From contig NZ_LMNL01000034.1 of NCBI RefSeq assembly GCF_001422985.1, forward strand, positions 667,513 to 731,512: DNA of 64,000 nt, written 5' to 3'. The position numbers and the translations under genes are program-made. The notes beneath the pieces are model-generated. The model did not search any database. It was not told where the DNA came from and saw nothing but the letters and a program-made list of their open reading frames with translations. The stretch's first letter is position 1. Each line of letters begins with the position of its first letter. Of the stretch, positions 40,835 to 49,815 are shown piece by piece. The stretch comes from Methylobacterium sp. Leaf117 (lineage in GTDB: Bacteria; Pseudomonadota; Alphaproteobacteria; Rhizobiales; Beijerinckiaceae).

Positions 40835-41365
40835 ATGTCGGGACGGCAGACCCGCACGCTCCCGGAGCCCATCCCGGCTTCGGACACGACGGATGCCCTC
40901 AGCCTGGACAGCCAGCTCTGCTTCGCCGTCTATGCGACGGCCCATGCCTTCGGGCGCGCCTACCGCACGCTGCTGAGCGGCCACGACCTGACCTACCCGC
41001 AATATCTCGTGCTGCTGGTTTTGTGGGAGGAGGAGGGACTGACGGTCAAGGAGATCGGGCAGCGCCTGTTCCTCGATTCCGGCACCCTGACGCCGCTGCT
41101 GAAGCGCCTGGAGGGGGCCGGCCATGTCCGGCGCGCCCGCGATCGGGCCGACGAGCGCCAGGTCAGCATCTTCCTGACGGCGACCGGCCGGGCCCTGCGC
41201 GCCCGCATGGAATGCGTGCCGGGCCTCGCCGGCGGCATGACCGGCCTCGATGTCGACGGGCGCCGCGCCCTCCTCGACACCCTGGTCCAGCTTCGGGCCT
41301 CGCTGCACGACGCGCTCGCGACCGAGAGGGCGACCGACGCCCCCGGTGCCAGCCCGGCGCCCTGA
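40835..41365 (+). CDS. ohrR: Organic hydroperoxide sensor OhrR (MarR family)
   Basis: This 176-residue MarR-type repressor has the peroxide-reactive Cys29 in DSQLCFAVY, the position conserved in OhrR, and a winged helix ([25 protein letters not shown], about residues 68-92; wing DRADERQVS). I chose ATG 40835 with AAGGAAAG upstream; ATG 40808 is an alternative. It is expected to repress ohr and itself through the boxes at 40713-40764. A Cys only near the N-terminus would suggest a one-Cys sensor type. Confidence 0.93.
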   Translation: MSGRQTRTLPEPIPASDTTDALSLDSQLCFAVYATAHAFGRAYRTLLSGHDLTYPQYLVLLVLWEEEGLTVKEIGQRLFLDSGTLTPLLKRLEGAGHVRRARDRADERQVSIFLTATGRALRARMECVPGLAGGMTGLDVDGRRALLDTLVQLRASLHDALATERATDAPGASPAP

Positions 41366-41394
41366 TCCGACGACACGGTCCCCGAGACGAAGAA

Positions 41395-41424
41395 AGCCGG
41401 TCCCGCGTTCCAGCGGGACCGGCT
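41395..41424 (-). terminator. Rho-independent terminator of cytochrome c gene
   Basis: Perfect 12-base arms, AGCCGGTCCCGC and its complement, surround a six-base loop. On the minus strand the stem is followed by TTCTTCG. It lies between convergent ohrR and the cytochrome gene; its stem is similar in sequence to the terminator at 14379-14410. Confidence 0.7.
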
Positions 41425-41471
41425 CTCCGGAGCATTCGGGTGGCCCGGCCTCGAGGCCGGGTCCGGGGTGC

Positions 41472-41837
41472 TTACTTCTGGGTACCGAGGTAGGCGATCA
41501 CATCGGCGAGCTTCTTGTCGTCCTTGAGGCCCGGATAGACCATCTTGTTGCCCGGCACCTTGGCCTTGGGGTCCTTCAGCCACTCCTTGAGGTTGGCCTC
41601 GTCCCAGGTGATGCCCGAGCCCTTGAGGGCGGCCGAGTAGTTGTAGCCCTCGTGCGTGCCGGCCTTGCGGCCCACGACGCCCTTGAGATCCGGACCGACA
41701 CCGTTCTTGCCGAAGGCGTGGCAGGCCTTGCACGGCGCGAAGGCCTTCTCGCCGGCAGCGGCGTCGCCGGCCTCCTGGGCCTGGGCCGACAGCGGCAGCA
41801 GAAGCGCGAGCGCGGCGCCGAGGATGAGGTGACGCAT
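41472..41837 (-). CDS. Class I cytochrome c, exported
   Basis: The 121-residue precursor has a cleavable signal peptide (residues 1-20, ending SAQA), the heme attachment site CKACH (36-40) and an axial Met99 in GNKMVYPGL. This is a small soluble periplasmic c2/c550-type electron carrier. Strong AGGA lies upstream of ATG 41837. Its partner is unknown; it is divergent from glcD, and methylotrophs use such carriers downstream of methanol dehydrogenase, but nothing in the window shows that here. Confidence 0.9.
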   Translation of the reverse strand: MRHLILGAALALLLPLSAQAQEAGDAAAGEKAFAPCKACHAFGKNGVGPDLKGVVGRKAGTHEGYNYSAALKGSGITWDEANLKEWLKDPKAKVPGNKMVYPGLKDDKKLADVIAYLGTQK

Positions 41838-42134
41838 GGTTGTTTTCCTCCGTTGGGCGGCAGAAGCCGCCTTGCTTATGGCAGAGCTTGACGATTTAGA
41901 ACAGATTGAGACTGGAAACGTGCGGACTCCGCCGAGGGTGTCTGCGACGAAACGAAGCTTCACGGCAGAGTTTTCGTTCCCCCGGTTCTCGAAGAGCCGA
42001 TCCCCGGGTGCGGTTGTCGTTCCGTTGCCTTAAGATCCCGGACAATCGTCGCGGCTCTCCGCGTTCCGGATGATCGGTCTAGACCGACGCACCTGAGCGC
42101 AGGCTGAAGACGAATCCATCGCGAGGAGCGCCCC
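41838..42134. other. Cytochrome c / glcD divergent region
   Basis: This 297-base gap contains an AT-richer stretch around 41880-41915 (a promoter candidate for either strand) and the palindrome at 42074-42087. No gene is visible. Confidence 0.45.
42074..42087. promoter_or_regulatory. Palindromic operator-like site upstream of glcD
   Basis: TCGGTCTAGACCGA is an exact 14-base palindrome centred 54 bases before the glcD ATG. GGTC-N2-GACC resembles GntR/FadR-subfamily operators such as those of GlcC-type regulators, but no such regulator is in the window. Confidence 0.55.
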
Positions 42135-43568
42135 ATGTCGATCGCCTTTCCCGTGCCCGACGCCGCCATCGTCGCCCGCCGCGACGCGATCATCGCCGGC
42201 CTCCGGCCCCTGGTGGCGCCCGAGGCGCTGGTGACGACCGAGGACGAGCGCCGCGCCTTCGAGACCGACGGGCTCACCGCCTACCGCAAGATGCCGCTCG
42301 CCGTGGTGCTGCCCTCGACCACCGCGGAGGTCTCGGCCGTGATGGCGTTCTGCCACGCCAACGGCGTCCGGGTGGTGCCGCGCGGCGCCGGCACGTCGCT
42401 GGCCGGCGGCGCCATCGCGCAGGAGGACGCGGTGATCCTCGGCGTCTCGAAGATGAACCGCATCGTGGCGATCGATTTCGAGAACCGCACCGCCCGCGTC
42501 GAGGCCGGCATCACCAACCTGGCCATCTCGGGCGCCGTCAGCCACGAGGGCTTCTTCTACGCGCCCGACCCGTCGAGCCAGCTCGCCTGCACCATCGCGG
42601 GCAATATCGCGATGAATTCCGGCGGCGCGCACTGCCTCAAATACGGGGTCACCACCAACAACCTGCTCGGCGTCACCCTGGTGATGAACGACGGCACCGT
42701 GGTGGAGATCGGCGGCGCCCATCTCGACGCGCCCGGCTACGACCTGCTCGGCCTCGTCTGCGGCTCGGAGGGGCAGCTCGGCATCGTCACCGAGGCCACC
42801 GTGCGCATCCTGCGGGCGGCGGAGGGCGCGCGCCCGGCCCTCGTCGGCTTCGGCTCGGTGGAGGATGCGGGCGCCTGCACGGCGGCGATCATCGGCGCCG
42901 GCATCATCCCGGTGGCGATCGAGTACATGGACCGCGAGGCGATCCTGATCACCGAGGATTTCGCCCAGGCCGGCTATCCGCGCGACGCCGAGGCCATGCT
43001 GATCATCGAGGTCGAGGGCTCCGATACCGAGTGCACGGCGATGCTGGCTCGCATCGAGGCCATCGCCCGCGACTACAACCCGACCAGCATCCGGGTCTCG
43101 ACATCCGAGGCCGAGAGCGCCGCCATCTGGAAGGGCCGCAAGTCCGCCTTCGGCGCCACCGGCCGGATCTCGGACTACATCTGCATGGACGGCACCATCC
43201 CCACCGGCCAGCTCCCCGGCGTGCTGGAGCGGATCGGGGCGATCTGCGCCGAGAAGGGCCTGCGGGTCGCCAACGTGTTCCACGCCGGCGACGGCAACCT
43301 GCACCCGCTGATCCTGTTCGACATCAACACGCCGGGCGAGATGGAGAAGGCGGAGGCGGCGGGCGACGCGATTCTGAAGCTCTGCGTCGAGGTCGGCGGC
43401 TGCCTCACGGGCGAGCACGGCGTCGGCATCGAGAAGCGTGAGCTGATGCGCTTCCAGTATGCCCAGGAAGACCTGGAGCAGCAGATGCGGGTGAAGAACG
43501 TCTTCGACCCGCACTGGCTGATGAACCCCGCCAAGGTGTTCCCGCTGGAGGGGCGCCTGCTCGCCTGA
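42135..43568 (+). CDS. glcD: FAD-linked oxidase, glycolate oxidase subunit GlcD type
   Basis: The 477-residue flavoprotein has a PCMH-type FAD domain (VVPRGAGTSLAGGA at about residues 77-90) and the vanillyl-alcohol-oxidase C-terminal domain ending in CLTGEHGVGIEKRELM, typical of GlcD and D-lactate dehydrogenases. It oxidises glycolate or a related 2-hydroxy acid and passes electrons to the respiratory chain. GlcE and GlcF, the usual partners, do not follow; rlmJ is convergent 12 bases away. So either they are elsewhere or this is a stand-alone 2-hydroxy acid dehydrogenase. Confidence 0.85.
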   Translation: MSIAFPVPDAAIVARRDAIIAGLRPLVAPEALVTTEDERRAFETDGLTAYRKMPLAVVLPSTTAEVSAVMAFCHANGVRVVPRGAGTSLAGGAIAQEDAVILGVSKMNRIVAIDFENRTARVEAGITNLAISGAVSHEGFFYAPDPSSQLACTIAGNIAMNSGGAHCLKYGVTTNNLLGVTLVMNDGTVVEIGGAHLDAPGYDLLGLVCGSEGQLGIVTEATVRILRAAEGARPALVGFGSVEDAGACTAAIIGAGIIPVAIEYMDREAILITEDFAQAGYPRDAEAMLIIEVEGSDTECTAMLARIEAIARDYNPTSIRVSTSEAESAAIWKGRKSAFGATGRISDYICMDGTIPTGQLPGVLERIGAICAEKGLRVANVFHAGDGNLHPLILFDINTPGEMEKAEAAGDAILKLCVEVGGCLTGEHGVGIEKRELMRFQYAQEDLEQQMRVKNVFDPHWLMNPAKVFPLEGRLLA

Positions 43569-43580
43569 AGCGCCGGGCCT

Positions 43581-44426
43581 TCAGGCCGCGGCGCCGAAGG
43601 CCTCGCACCGGAAGGCGCCGTAATCGGTGCGGGCGAGGCGTTCGGCCAGAGCCGGCAGGAACAACGTCGCCTCCTCGGCGAGCCGCCACGGCGGGTTGAT
43701 GACGATGAGGCCGTTGCCGTTGAGCCGAGCCGGATCGGGCTCGGACACCAGGAGGTCGAGGCGCAGGGCCGGGCGGGTCAGAACCCGGTCGAGCTGCGCC
43801 ACCATGTGGTCGACCTTGGCCACATCCTTGATCGGGTACCAGCCGAGATAGATGCCGGTGGGCCACTTGGCGACCGCCCGGGCCAATGCGGTCCCGAGGC
43901 GGTCGATCTCGCCCAGCTCCTCGTAGGGCGGGTCGATCAGGACCACGCCACGGCGCTCGGGGGGCGGGATCAGCGCGTTGAGCGCCGTCCAGCCGTCGAG
44001 ATGCATCACCTTCGACAGGGAATCCTGGTTGAAGCGCAGCCGCAGGGTCTCGGCATCGGCCGGATGCAATTCCACGAACACGCCCTGGTCGGTGGGGCGC
44101 AGGAACTCCCGGATCAGGGCGGGCGAGCCCGGATAGGTGTCGGCCCCGTGCCGCTCCCGCACCGCCGCCACAGCCGCGCGGTAGGGCGCGAGCAGGGCTT
44201 CCACGGCCTCGGGGAAGGGCGTGTCGAGGCGACCCCAGCCGTCACGCCACTCGCCGGTGCGGCCGGCCTCGTCGGCGGTGAGGTCGTAGAAGCCGAGGCC
44301 CGCATGGGTGTCGATCGCCCGGAAGCCCGTCGGCTTCAGGCAGAGATGCGCCAGCACCCGGCTCAGCACGAGATGCTTCAGGACATCGGCGAAATTGCCG
44401 GCGTGGAAGGCGTGGCGGTAATTCAT
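43581..44426 (-). CDS. rlmJ: 23S rRNA (adenine2030-N6)-methyltransferase RlmJ
   Basis: The 281-residue SAM-dependent methyltransferase modifies A2030. It opens with MNYRHAFHAGNFADVLKH, the family signature, has YDLT and the catalytic VLIDPPYEE motif (about residues 163-171). Start and length are normal. It is 63 bases before the RNase T2 gene on the same strand. Confidence 0.94.
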   Translation of the reverse strand: MNYRHAFHAGNFADVLKHLVLSRVLAHLCLKPTGFRAIDTHAGLGFYDLTADEAGRTGEWRDGWGRLDTPFPEAVEALLAPYRAAVAAVRERHGADTYPGSPALIREFLRPTDQGVFVELHPADAETLRLRFNQDSLSKVMHLDGWTALNALIPPPERRGVVLIDPPYEELGEIDRLGTALARAVAKWPTGIYLGWYPIKDVAKVDHMVAQLDRVLTRPALRLDLLVSEPDPARLNGNGLIVINPPWRLAEEATLFLPALAERLARTDYGAFRCEAFGAAA

Positions 44427-44489
44427 GGGGTCCGGGTCTGTCTCACCCCGCCCCCGGCGCTCCGGCGCGGGGTGGGATCGCGCCATCCT

Positions 44490-45176
44490 CTAGCGCGCGG
44501 CGTCGATGGCAACCTCGTCCGAGCGGCAATTCTGGCGGGCCACCTCGGGGCAGGGGGTGAAGCCGCGCAGATCCTTGGAGAAGCAGATCCGCACCTCCTG
44601 GAGCTGGCCGCTCCGGCAGGTGACCGACATCATGTCGGGGCGCAGGCCACGGTTGGCCGCGACGAACTGCCGGGCGATCTCGATCGGCGCCAGCCGCGTA
44701 TCGCGCTCCGGCGCCTGGAAGGCATCCGGAATGGTCACCGCCGCGCGGGCGTCGCGCGCCGCCTGGAAATAGGAGACCGGGTCGAGCCCCGAACAGGTGC
44801 CGTGGGTGCGCCACTCGTGCCGAGCCAGGCCCTCGCTCGGATAGACCTCGCCCGCCACCGCGATCGCCTGTCGGGTCGGCGAGCGCTCGACGGAGGAGCA
44901 GTTGGCCGGATAGCCGCGGGTGTATTGCGGCCACAGGCCGTGGACGACGAAGCCGAGGCCGCGTCCCGGCCGGCACTGGCCCTGCGCCTCGCGCCGGGCG
45001 CCCGGCCCCTCGCAATAGGTCGGCGACCAGGACAGGGCCAGGACGTAGAAGTCGAAGGAGCCCGGCGTGGCGCCGCGCTCGAAGCCCTGGGCCAGCGCGG
45101 GCGACGCCATCAGCGCCAGGGTCAGGCCCGCCAAGGCGCCGCGTGCGCGCGCCCCAGGCCCGGCGACAGGCCTCAC
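44490..45176 (-). CDS. Exported ribonuclease T2
   Basis: The 228-residue secreted endoribonuclease cuts RNA via 2',3'-cyclic intermediates. The signal peptide runs to about residue 29 (SPALAQ). CAS-I is FVVHGLWP with catalytic His79; CAS-II is HEWRTHGTC with Glu121 and His125. At least eight Cys suggest disulfides. The start is GTG 45176, which overlaps the stop of the upstream exported gene by four bases (GTGA), so their translation is coupled. It is likely periplasmic or secreted, scavenging RNA. Confidence 0.9.
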   Translation of the reverse strand: MRPVAGPGARARGALAGLTLALMASPALAQGFERGATPGSFDFYVLALSWSPTYCEGPGARREAQGQCRPGRGLGFVVHGLWPQYTRGYPANCSSVERSPTRQAIAVAGEVYPSEGLARHEWRTHGTCSGLDPVSYFQAARDARAAVTIPDAFQAPERDTRLAPIEIARQFVAANRGLRPDMMSVTCRSGQLQEVRICFSKDLRGFTPCPEVARQNCRSDEVAIDAAR

Positions 45177-45640
45177 GGACGGGCTTCGCGGCAGGCCGAG
45201 GAATAGGCGTAGGAGAGGTTGCGATCGAGGCCGTGGACGCAGAACTCGATGCCCCAATCGGCGCCGATGATCCCGAGACCGTCGCGCACGGAGTAATCGA
45301 CCTTGCGGCGGATGCCATCCGAGGTGGTGGCGACCGCGCTGCAGAAGCGGCGCGGAACGTAGTCGAGGCCCCAGGGCCGCCACGCCGTGCGCTCGATGTG
45401 CTCGTAGCGCAGGATGGTCAGGGACGAGTTCCAGAACTTCGTCTCCTTCTCGGCGAAGTGCGACGAGAGTCGCTCCAGCACCTCGGGGGCCTGGCAGCCG
45501 GGGATGTCGGCCTCGTAGTTGAACTCGCGCTCCTCGGCGGGCGTGATCTCCTCGCGGCCGGAACGGGCGAGCGCCGGCTGAAGGCTGCCCGCCAGGACGA
45601 GGCCGAGGGCGAGGGCGGTGGAGAGGGGGTTCGGGCGCAT
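45173..45640 (-). CDS. Exported hypothetical protein coupled to RNase T2
   Basis: This 155-residue protein has a signal peptide (MRPNPLSTALALGLVLAGSL..., cleavage near ALA-RS at residue 25), then a mature domain with four Cys (in PGCQAP, RRFCSAV, IEFCVHG and SSACREA), which may form two disulfides. I do not recognise a named family. Its stop overlaps the RNase T2 start. Possible roles are an inhibitor, a folding partner or an unrelated periplasmic protein; none is supported beyond the coupling. Confidence 0.75.
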   Translation of the reverse strand: MRPNPLSTALALGLVLAGSLQPALARSGREEITPAEEREFNYEADIPGCQAPEVLERLSSHFAEKETKFWNSSLTILRYEHIERTAWRPWGLDYVPRRFCSAVATTSDGIRRKVDYSVRDGLGIIGADWGIEFCVHGLDRNLSYAYSSACREARP

Positions 45641-45814
45641 GCCGGCGTCTTTGTTCCGCTGGAGTCCGTGAAGCTTGCCCGGACGATGGCGCCTGGCTCG
45701 GCGCTGTCAAGCACGGCGCCGGCCGCGCCGTCGTTTTCCGGGCGCCCTGGGGTTCGCCGGGCACACCTGATCAGGAGGGAGAGATCCCCCCGCGTCACAC
45801 GACGTTTCGAGCCG

Positions 45815-46867
45815 TCAGTAGATCGGTTCGGCGAGGCCGGGACCGGCCGAACCCGGGGCGGCGAGCGAGAGCGGCTCGGCCTCGAATTCATGCGGCGGCA
45901 GGGCGGCCGCGACGCGGGAGCCCGGGACGCGCGCAACCGCCGGGCGCGACGCGGCGGCAACAGCCGCCGGGGGCGAGCGCATCGGCGCGGCCGGCGCCCG
46001 GGCGAGCTGCGAGGCGGCCGAAGAGGCCGGCGAAGAGGTTGGCGCCCGGGCGGGTTGGCGGGCCGACATCGGCGTCACGCCGTAGGGATCGTCCTCCTCC
46101 ACGTCGATCGGGGCCTGCGGCGGGGCCGGCAGCCGCTCCGGCGGACGCGGCCGGGCGGTGGCGCGCGGCACGCCGTCGCCGCCGAGCTGGGGCACGAACT
46201 TGATCAGCGGCTGGCAGATGCGGCGCAGGCCGCGCGGATCGTGGCGGGCGAGGTCGACGTGGATGTGGTCGTAGTGGAACACGTTCGAGCCCGGCGCCAG
46301 CACGGTGGAGAACCGGGCGCAGGCCCCGAGGAAGACCTCGCGCAGGAAGCCCTGCTCGGCCTCGGTGCCGCGCCAGCCGCCCTTCACCGTGATGACGTAG
46401 CCGTCGGCGAGCTTGAACGACATGATGTCGACGGCATTGCCGAAGGAATGCTCGGAGAGCTTGGCACCGGCCTGGTTGTTGCGGCCCCGGCAGGCATAGG
46501 TGCCGGCATTGATCTCGGCCACGGGCTGGCCGAAATACAGGTTGGCCGCCGGCTGGATCGTGTCGGCGAGCCAGGCCTCGGCCTCGGCCAGCGCCGGGCA
46601 GGCCAGGGTCACGCGCTGCTTGAGGGCCACGGTGCCCTTGCCGAGGCGGGTGACGCGGTAGGGCTGCAGCATCCCGCAGACGCCCGGCCCGCTGATCTCC
46701 TTGGACGGGGTGACGAACTCCGTCGTCTCCACGAGACGCTTGGCGTTGCAGGCCTGCTCGGTCTGGTCACGCCAGGGCTCGCGCTGCTCAAACTTGTTGA
46801 GTGCACAGCCGGTGAGGCCCGCGCCGAACAGCGTCAGGGCCGAGAACGCGAATACGCTACGCCACAT
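45815..46867 (-). CDS. Extensin-like lipoprotein
   Basis: The 350-residue protein has a lipobox LTGC (Cys21) and an extensin-like C-terminal domain (about residues 35-245) with LSEHSFGNAVDIMSF, a metal-binding-like H...D arrangement seen in peptidoglycan-related enzymes of the D-Ala-D-Ala peptidase type, and HYDHIHVDLAR. A Pro/Ala-rich, probably disordered tail (about 250-350) is unusual. It is expected in the outer or inner membrane facing the periplasm; the substrate is not known. Confidence 0.8.
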   Translation of the reverse strand: MWRSVFAFSALTLFGAGLTGCALNKFEQREPWRDQTEQACNAKRLVETTEFVTPSKEISGPGVCGMLQPYRVTRLGKGTVALKQRVTLACPALAEAEAWLADTIQPAANLYFGQPVAEINAGTYACRGRNNQAGAKLSEHSFGNAVDIMSFKLADGYVITVKGGWRGTEAEQGFLREVFLGACARFSTVLAPGSNVFHYDHIHVDLARHDPRGLRRICQPLIKFVPQLGGDGVPRATARPRPPERLPAPPQAPIDVEEDDPYGVTPMSARQPARAPTSSPASSAASQLARAPAAPMRSPPAAVAAASRPAVARVPGSRVAAALPPHEFEAEPLSLAAPGSAGPGLAEPIY

Positions 46868-46978
46868 GATGCGGACGATGCGCAGCGTTGCGTAAACGAT
46901 GCGTCAACGATGCGGCGCGGAACCCGTGGGCTGTGGACGGGTGTTGACAGCGGCGCTTCGAGACGGGACCAAGCCTCC

Positions 46979-48211
46979 ATGCTGTCCCTCGTCGATCTCC
47001 GCACCCGCATCGCCGCCGGTCATCTCGATCCCGCCGGCGCCATCCGTCTCGCCGAAGCCGCCATCGCGGCCCACGACCCCGGCATCGGGGCGATCGTGAG
47101 CCGAAATCCCACGCCGAAGGTCTCCGAAGCGGGACCGCTGGCCGGCATCGCCGTGGGCATCAAGGACATCATCGACACGGCCGACCTGCCGACCCAGATG
47201 GGGTCGCCGATCTATGCCGGCTGGCAGCCGAAGGCGGACGCCGCCATCGTGGCGCGGCTGCGGGCGCTCGGGGCTGTGCCGCTGGTCAAGACCACCACCT
47301 CGCCCTTCGCGAGCCACGACCCGACCGCGACGGTGAACCCGCGCGATCGCGGCCACACTCCCGGCGGCTCCTCGGCCGGCTCGGCCGCGGCCGTCGCGGC
47401 CGGGATGGTTCCCCTGGCGCTCGGCACCCAGACCGGCGGCTCGGTCATTCGTCCGGCGGCCTTCTGCGGCGTCGCGGCGATCAAGCCCTCGTTCCGCCTC
47501 CTGCCGACGGTGGGGGTGAAGACCTTCTCGTGGGCGCTGGACACCCTCGGGCTGTTCGGCGCCGGCATCGCCGACATCGCCCAGGCCCTGAGCCTGATCG
47601 CGGATCGGCCGGCCCTGGATCTCGGCGACGACGCGCCCGCCCCGCGCATCGGCCTGTGCCTGCAGGGCTTCGCCGCGGCCCCCGACGCGGCGGCGCTGGC
47701 CGCGCTCGACCGCGCCGCCCGCGCGGCCGAGGCCGCCGGGGCCCGGGTCGCGGACCTGACCCTGCCGGCGCCGCTGCCCGAGGCCTGGGCCCGCCATCCC
47801 GTCATCCAGGATTACGAGGCGCGCCAGGCCCTGGCCTGGGAATACGCCCATCACCGCGCGCATCTCAGCCCGGAGCTCGGCGAACAGCTCGACGCGGCGC
47901 AGACCCTCGTCGCCGCCCAGTACGACGAGGCCCGCCGCAGCGCGCACCGCGCCCGGCGCGTCCTCAAGGACCTGTTCGGCGAGATCGACGTCATCCTGAC
48001 CCTGTCCGCCCCGGGCCGGGCCCCGGCCGGCCTCGGCACCACGGGCGACGCCCGCTTCAACCGGCTCTGGACCCTGATGGGCGTCCCCTGCGTGACCGTC
48101 CCGGTCCCCGGCGACGGCCTACCGCTGGGCGTCCAGATCGTCGCCCGCTTCGGCGACGACGGACGCGCCCTCGCGGTGGCCCGGATGATCGAGCGGGCGC
48201 TGGCAGCTTAG
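46979..48211 (+). CDS. Amidase family protein
   Basis: The 410-residue amidase-signature hydrolase has the Ser-Ser-Lys triad: Lys in VGIKDIIDT (about residue 62), Ser in GGSSAGSAAAVAAG and the nucleophile Ser in TQTGGSVIRPAAFCG. ATG 46979 precedes MLSLVDLRTRIAAGHLD. It is shorter than GatA and lacks GatB/C neighbours, so it is not the tRNA amidotransferase; the substrate is unknown. It is divergent from the extensin-like gene. Confidence 0.85.
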   Translation: MLSLVDLRTRIAAGHLDPAGAIRLAEAAIAAHDPGIGAIVSRNPTPKVSEAGPLAGIAVGIKDIIDTADLPTQMGSPIYAGWQPKADAAIVARLRALGAVPLVKTTTSPFASHDPTATVNPRDRGHTPGGSSAGSAAAVAAGMVPLALGTQTGGSVIRPAAFCGVAAIKPSFRLLPTVGVKTFSWALDTLGLFGAGIADIAQALSLIADRPALDLGDDAPAPRIGLCLQGFAAAPDAAALAALDRAARAAEAAGARVADLTLPAPLPEAWARHPVIQDYEARQALAWEYAHHRAHLSPELGEQLDAAQTLVAAQYDEARRSAHRARRVLKDLFGEIDVILTLSAPGRAPAGLGTTGDARFNRLWTLMGVPCVTVPVPGDGLPLGVQIVARFGDDGRALAVARMIERALAA

Positions 48212-48293
48212 CTCCGGAAAGAACGCCGTGAGTCGAACCCGTCCCGGCGCCAGCGCCGGCCTTTCCCCGCCCGGCCTCTCACCGATCGCCCCG

Positions 48294-49055
48294 ATGCGTT
48301 CCTGGAAGCAGGCTGTGGCCCGGGCCTTCGACGGGGCCGAGGGCTATGACGGCGCGGCGGCGATCCAGGCCCTGGTCGCTGACCGGCTGGCGGCGCGCAT
48401 CGCGGCCGCGCCGCTGGCGCCCGCGCCACGCATCCTCGAGGTCGGCTGCGGCACCGGATTGCTGACCGGCGCCCTGCACCGGGCCTTCCCGGACGGGTCC
48501 CTCCTCGCCACCGATCTCGCGCCCGCCATGATCCTGCGCTGCCGCACGCGGCTCAGCCGCGCGCAGGCCCTTCGCCTCTGCGTGATGGATGCCGAGCGGC
48601 CCTGCCTGGCACCCGGCTTCGATCTCATCGCCTCCAGCCTGGCGGCGCAATGGTTCGAGGACCTCGCCGGCACGCTGGCCCGCCTCGCCGGCCTGCTGGC
48701 ACCCGGCGGCCTGCTGGCGGTGGCGACTCTGGCCTCGGGCACCTTCGCCGAGTGGCGGGCGGCCCACGCCGCCCTCGGCCTGGAGGCGGCGACGCCGCGC
48801 TATCCCACCCGGGCGGATCTGGCGGCACTCACCATTCCCGGCTGTACCCTCGCGGTCTCGACCGAGCCCCTCGGCGAATCCCACGCCGATGGCTGCGCCT
48901 TCCTGGGGGCCTTGCGGGCCATCGGGGCCGGCACGCCGGGAGTGGGGACGCCGCTCTCTCCGGGCGCCCTGCGGCGGGTGCTGCGGCGGTTCGAGGCCGG
49001 TGGGGCGCAGGTGACCTACGAGGTCGCGACCCTGATCATCCGGCGTGAGCCCTGA
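48294..49055 (+). CDS. BioC-like SAM-dependent methyltransferase
   Basis: The 253-residue class I methyltransferase has an N-terminal AFDGAEGYDGAAAIQ segment like BioC (malonyl-ACP O-methyltransferase) and SAM motif I ILEVGCGTGLLTGAL (about 45-59), then the acidic loop ATDLAPAM. ATG 48294 fits the family start; a GTG at 48228 would add 22 residues. No other biotin genes are nearby, so BioC is a resemblance, not a firm call. Confidence 0.75.
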   Translation: MRSWKQAVARAFDGAEGYDGAAAIQALVADRLAARIAAAPLAPAPRILEVGCGTGLLTGALHRAFPDGSLLATDLAPAMILRCRTRLSRAQALRLCVMDAERPCLAPGFDLIASSLAAQWFEDLAGTLARLAGLLAPGGLLAVATLASGTFAEWRAAHAALGLEAATPRYPTRADLAALTIPGCTLAVSTEPLGESHADGCAFLGALRAIGAGTPGVGTPLSPGALRRVLRRFEAGGAQVTYEVATLIIRREP

Positions 49056-49075
49056 GACTCCCGGACGAGCCGGGG

Positions 49076-49091
49076 GTTTTCACGTGCAACA
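49076..49091. other. parS-like sequence
   Basis: GTTTTCACGTGCAACA matches the parS consensus at 13 of 16 positions in the 62-base gap between the methyltransferase and metW. It is 22 kb from the perfect site. Confidence 0.35.
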
Positions 49092-49117
49092 GGGAGTCCA
49101 ACAGGGACTCGCGCGTT

Positions 49118-49804
49118 TCAGGCCGCCGGAGGTCCGGCACCGGCCTCGCGGCGGCGCAGCAGGAACACGCCCTGCGCGCCCATCAGGTTCCAAACCCACC
49201 AGGGCATCGAGAACCGCATCGGCCGGCCCCGCGCGTCGAGGGCGGTCGCCTTCTCGATCTCGGCATTGACCGTCCGGCACAGGCCGACGAAGTCCCGGAT
49301 GGTGCAGTGGTGGATGTTCGGGGTCTCGTACCATTCCTCGGGCATCAGGGCCGTGACCGGCATCCGCCCCCGCAGCGCCAGTTCCGAGCGCACCCGCCAA
49401 TGGCCGAAATTCGGGAACGAGATGATCACCTGGCGCCCGATGCGCAGGAGGTGCTCCAGCACGATGCGGGGATTGCGCGTCGCCTGGATGGTCTGGGACA
49501 GGACCACCACGTCGAAGGCGTCGTCGGGGTAGTTCGCCAGATCCGTGTCCGCATCGCCCTGGATCACCGGCAGGCCCTGGGCGAGGCAGGCATTCACGCC
49601 CTCGCGCGAGAGTTCGATGCCGCGCCCGTCGACGCCGCGCCGGTCGCGCAGCAGAGCCAGCAGGGCTCCGTCGCCGCAGCCGATGTCGAGCACCCGGGCA
49701 TTCGGAGGCACCAGATCGAGCACCACCAGGTGATCGACGCGGGTGCTGCCGGCTTCCGCCCGCGGCAGCGTCTGCGCCGTCTCCCAGGGCCGGGGGGCGG
49801 ACAT
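49118..49804 (-). CDS. metW: Methionine biosynthesis protein MetW
   Basis: The 228-residue SAM-methyltransferase-like protein has SAM motif VLDIGCGDGALLALL (about residues 38-52) and the conserved PNFGHWRVRSELALRGRMP. MetW is the usual partner of MetX and is reported to help homoserine O-acetylation. It is 11 bases downstream of metX, so the pair forms one operon. Confidence 0.93.
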   Translation of the reverse strand: MSAPRPWETAQTLPRAEAGSTRVDHLVVLDLVPPNARVLDIGCGDGALLALLRDRRGVDGRGIELSREGVNACLAQGLPVIQGDADTDLANYPDDAFDVVVLSQTIQATRNPRIVLEHLLRIGRQVIISFPNFGHWRVRSELALRGRMPVTALMPEEWYETPNIHHCTIRDFVGLCRTVNAEIEKATALDARGRPMRFSMPWWVWNLMGAQGVFLLRRREAGAGPPAA

Positions 49805-49815
49805 GTCCGGCCGCG

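Noticed and set aside
45143-48211. A very long open frame running over the extensin-like gene and the amidase gene
   Set aside because: Only its last 410 codons, from ATG 46979, are amidase; the earlier part is the complement of the extensin-like and other minus-strand genes.
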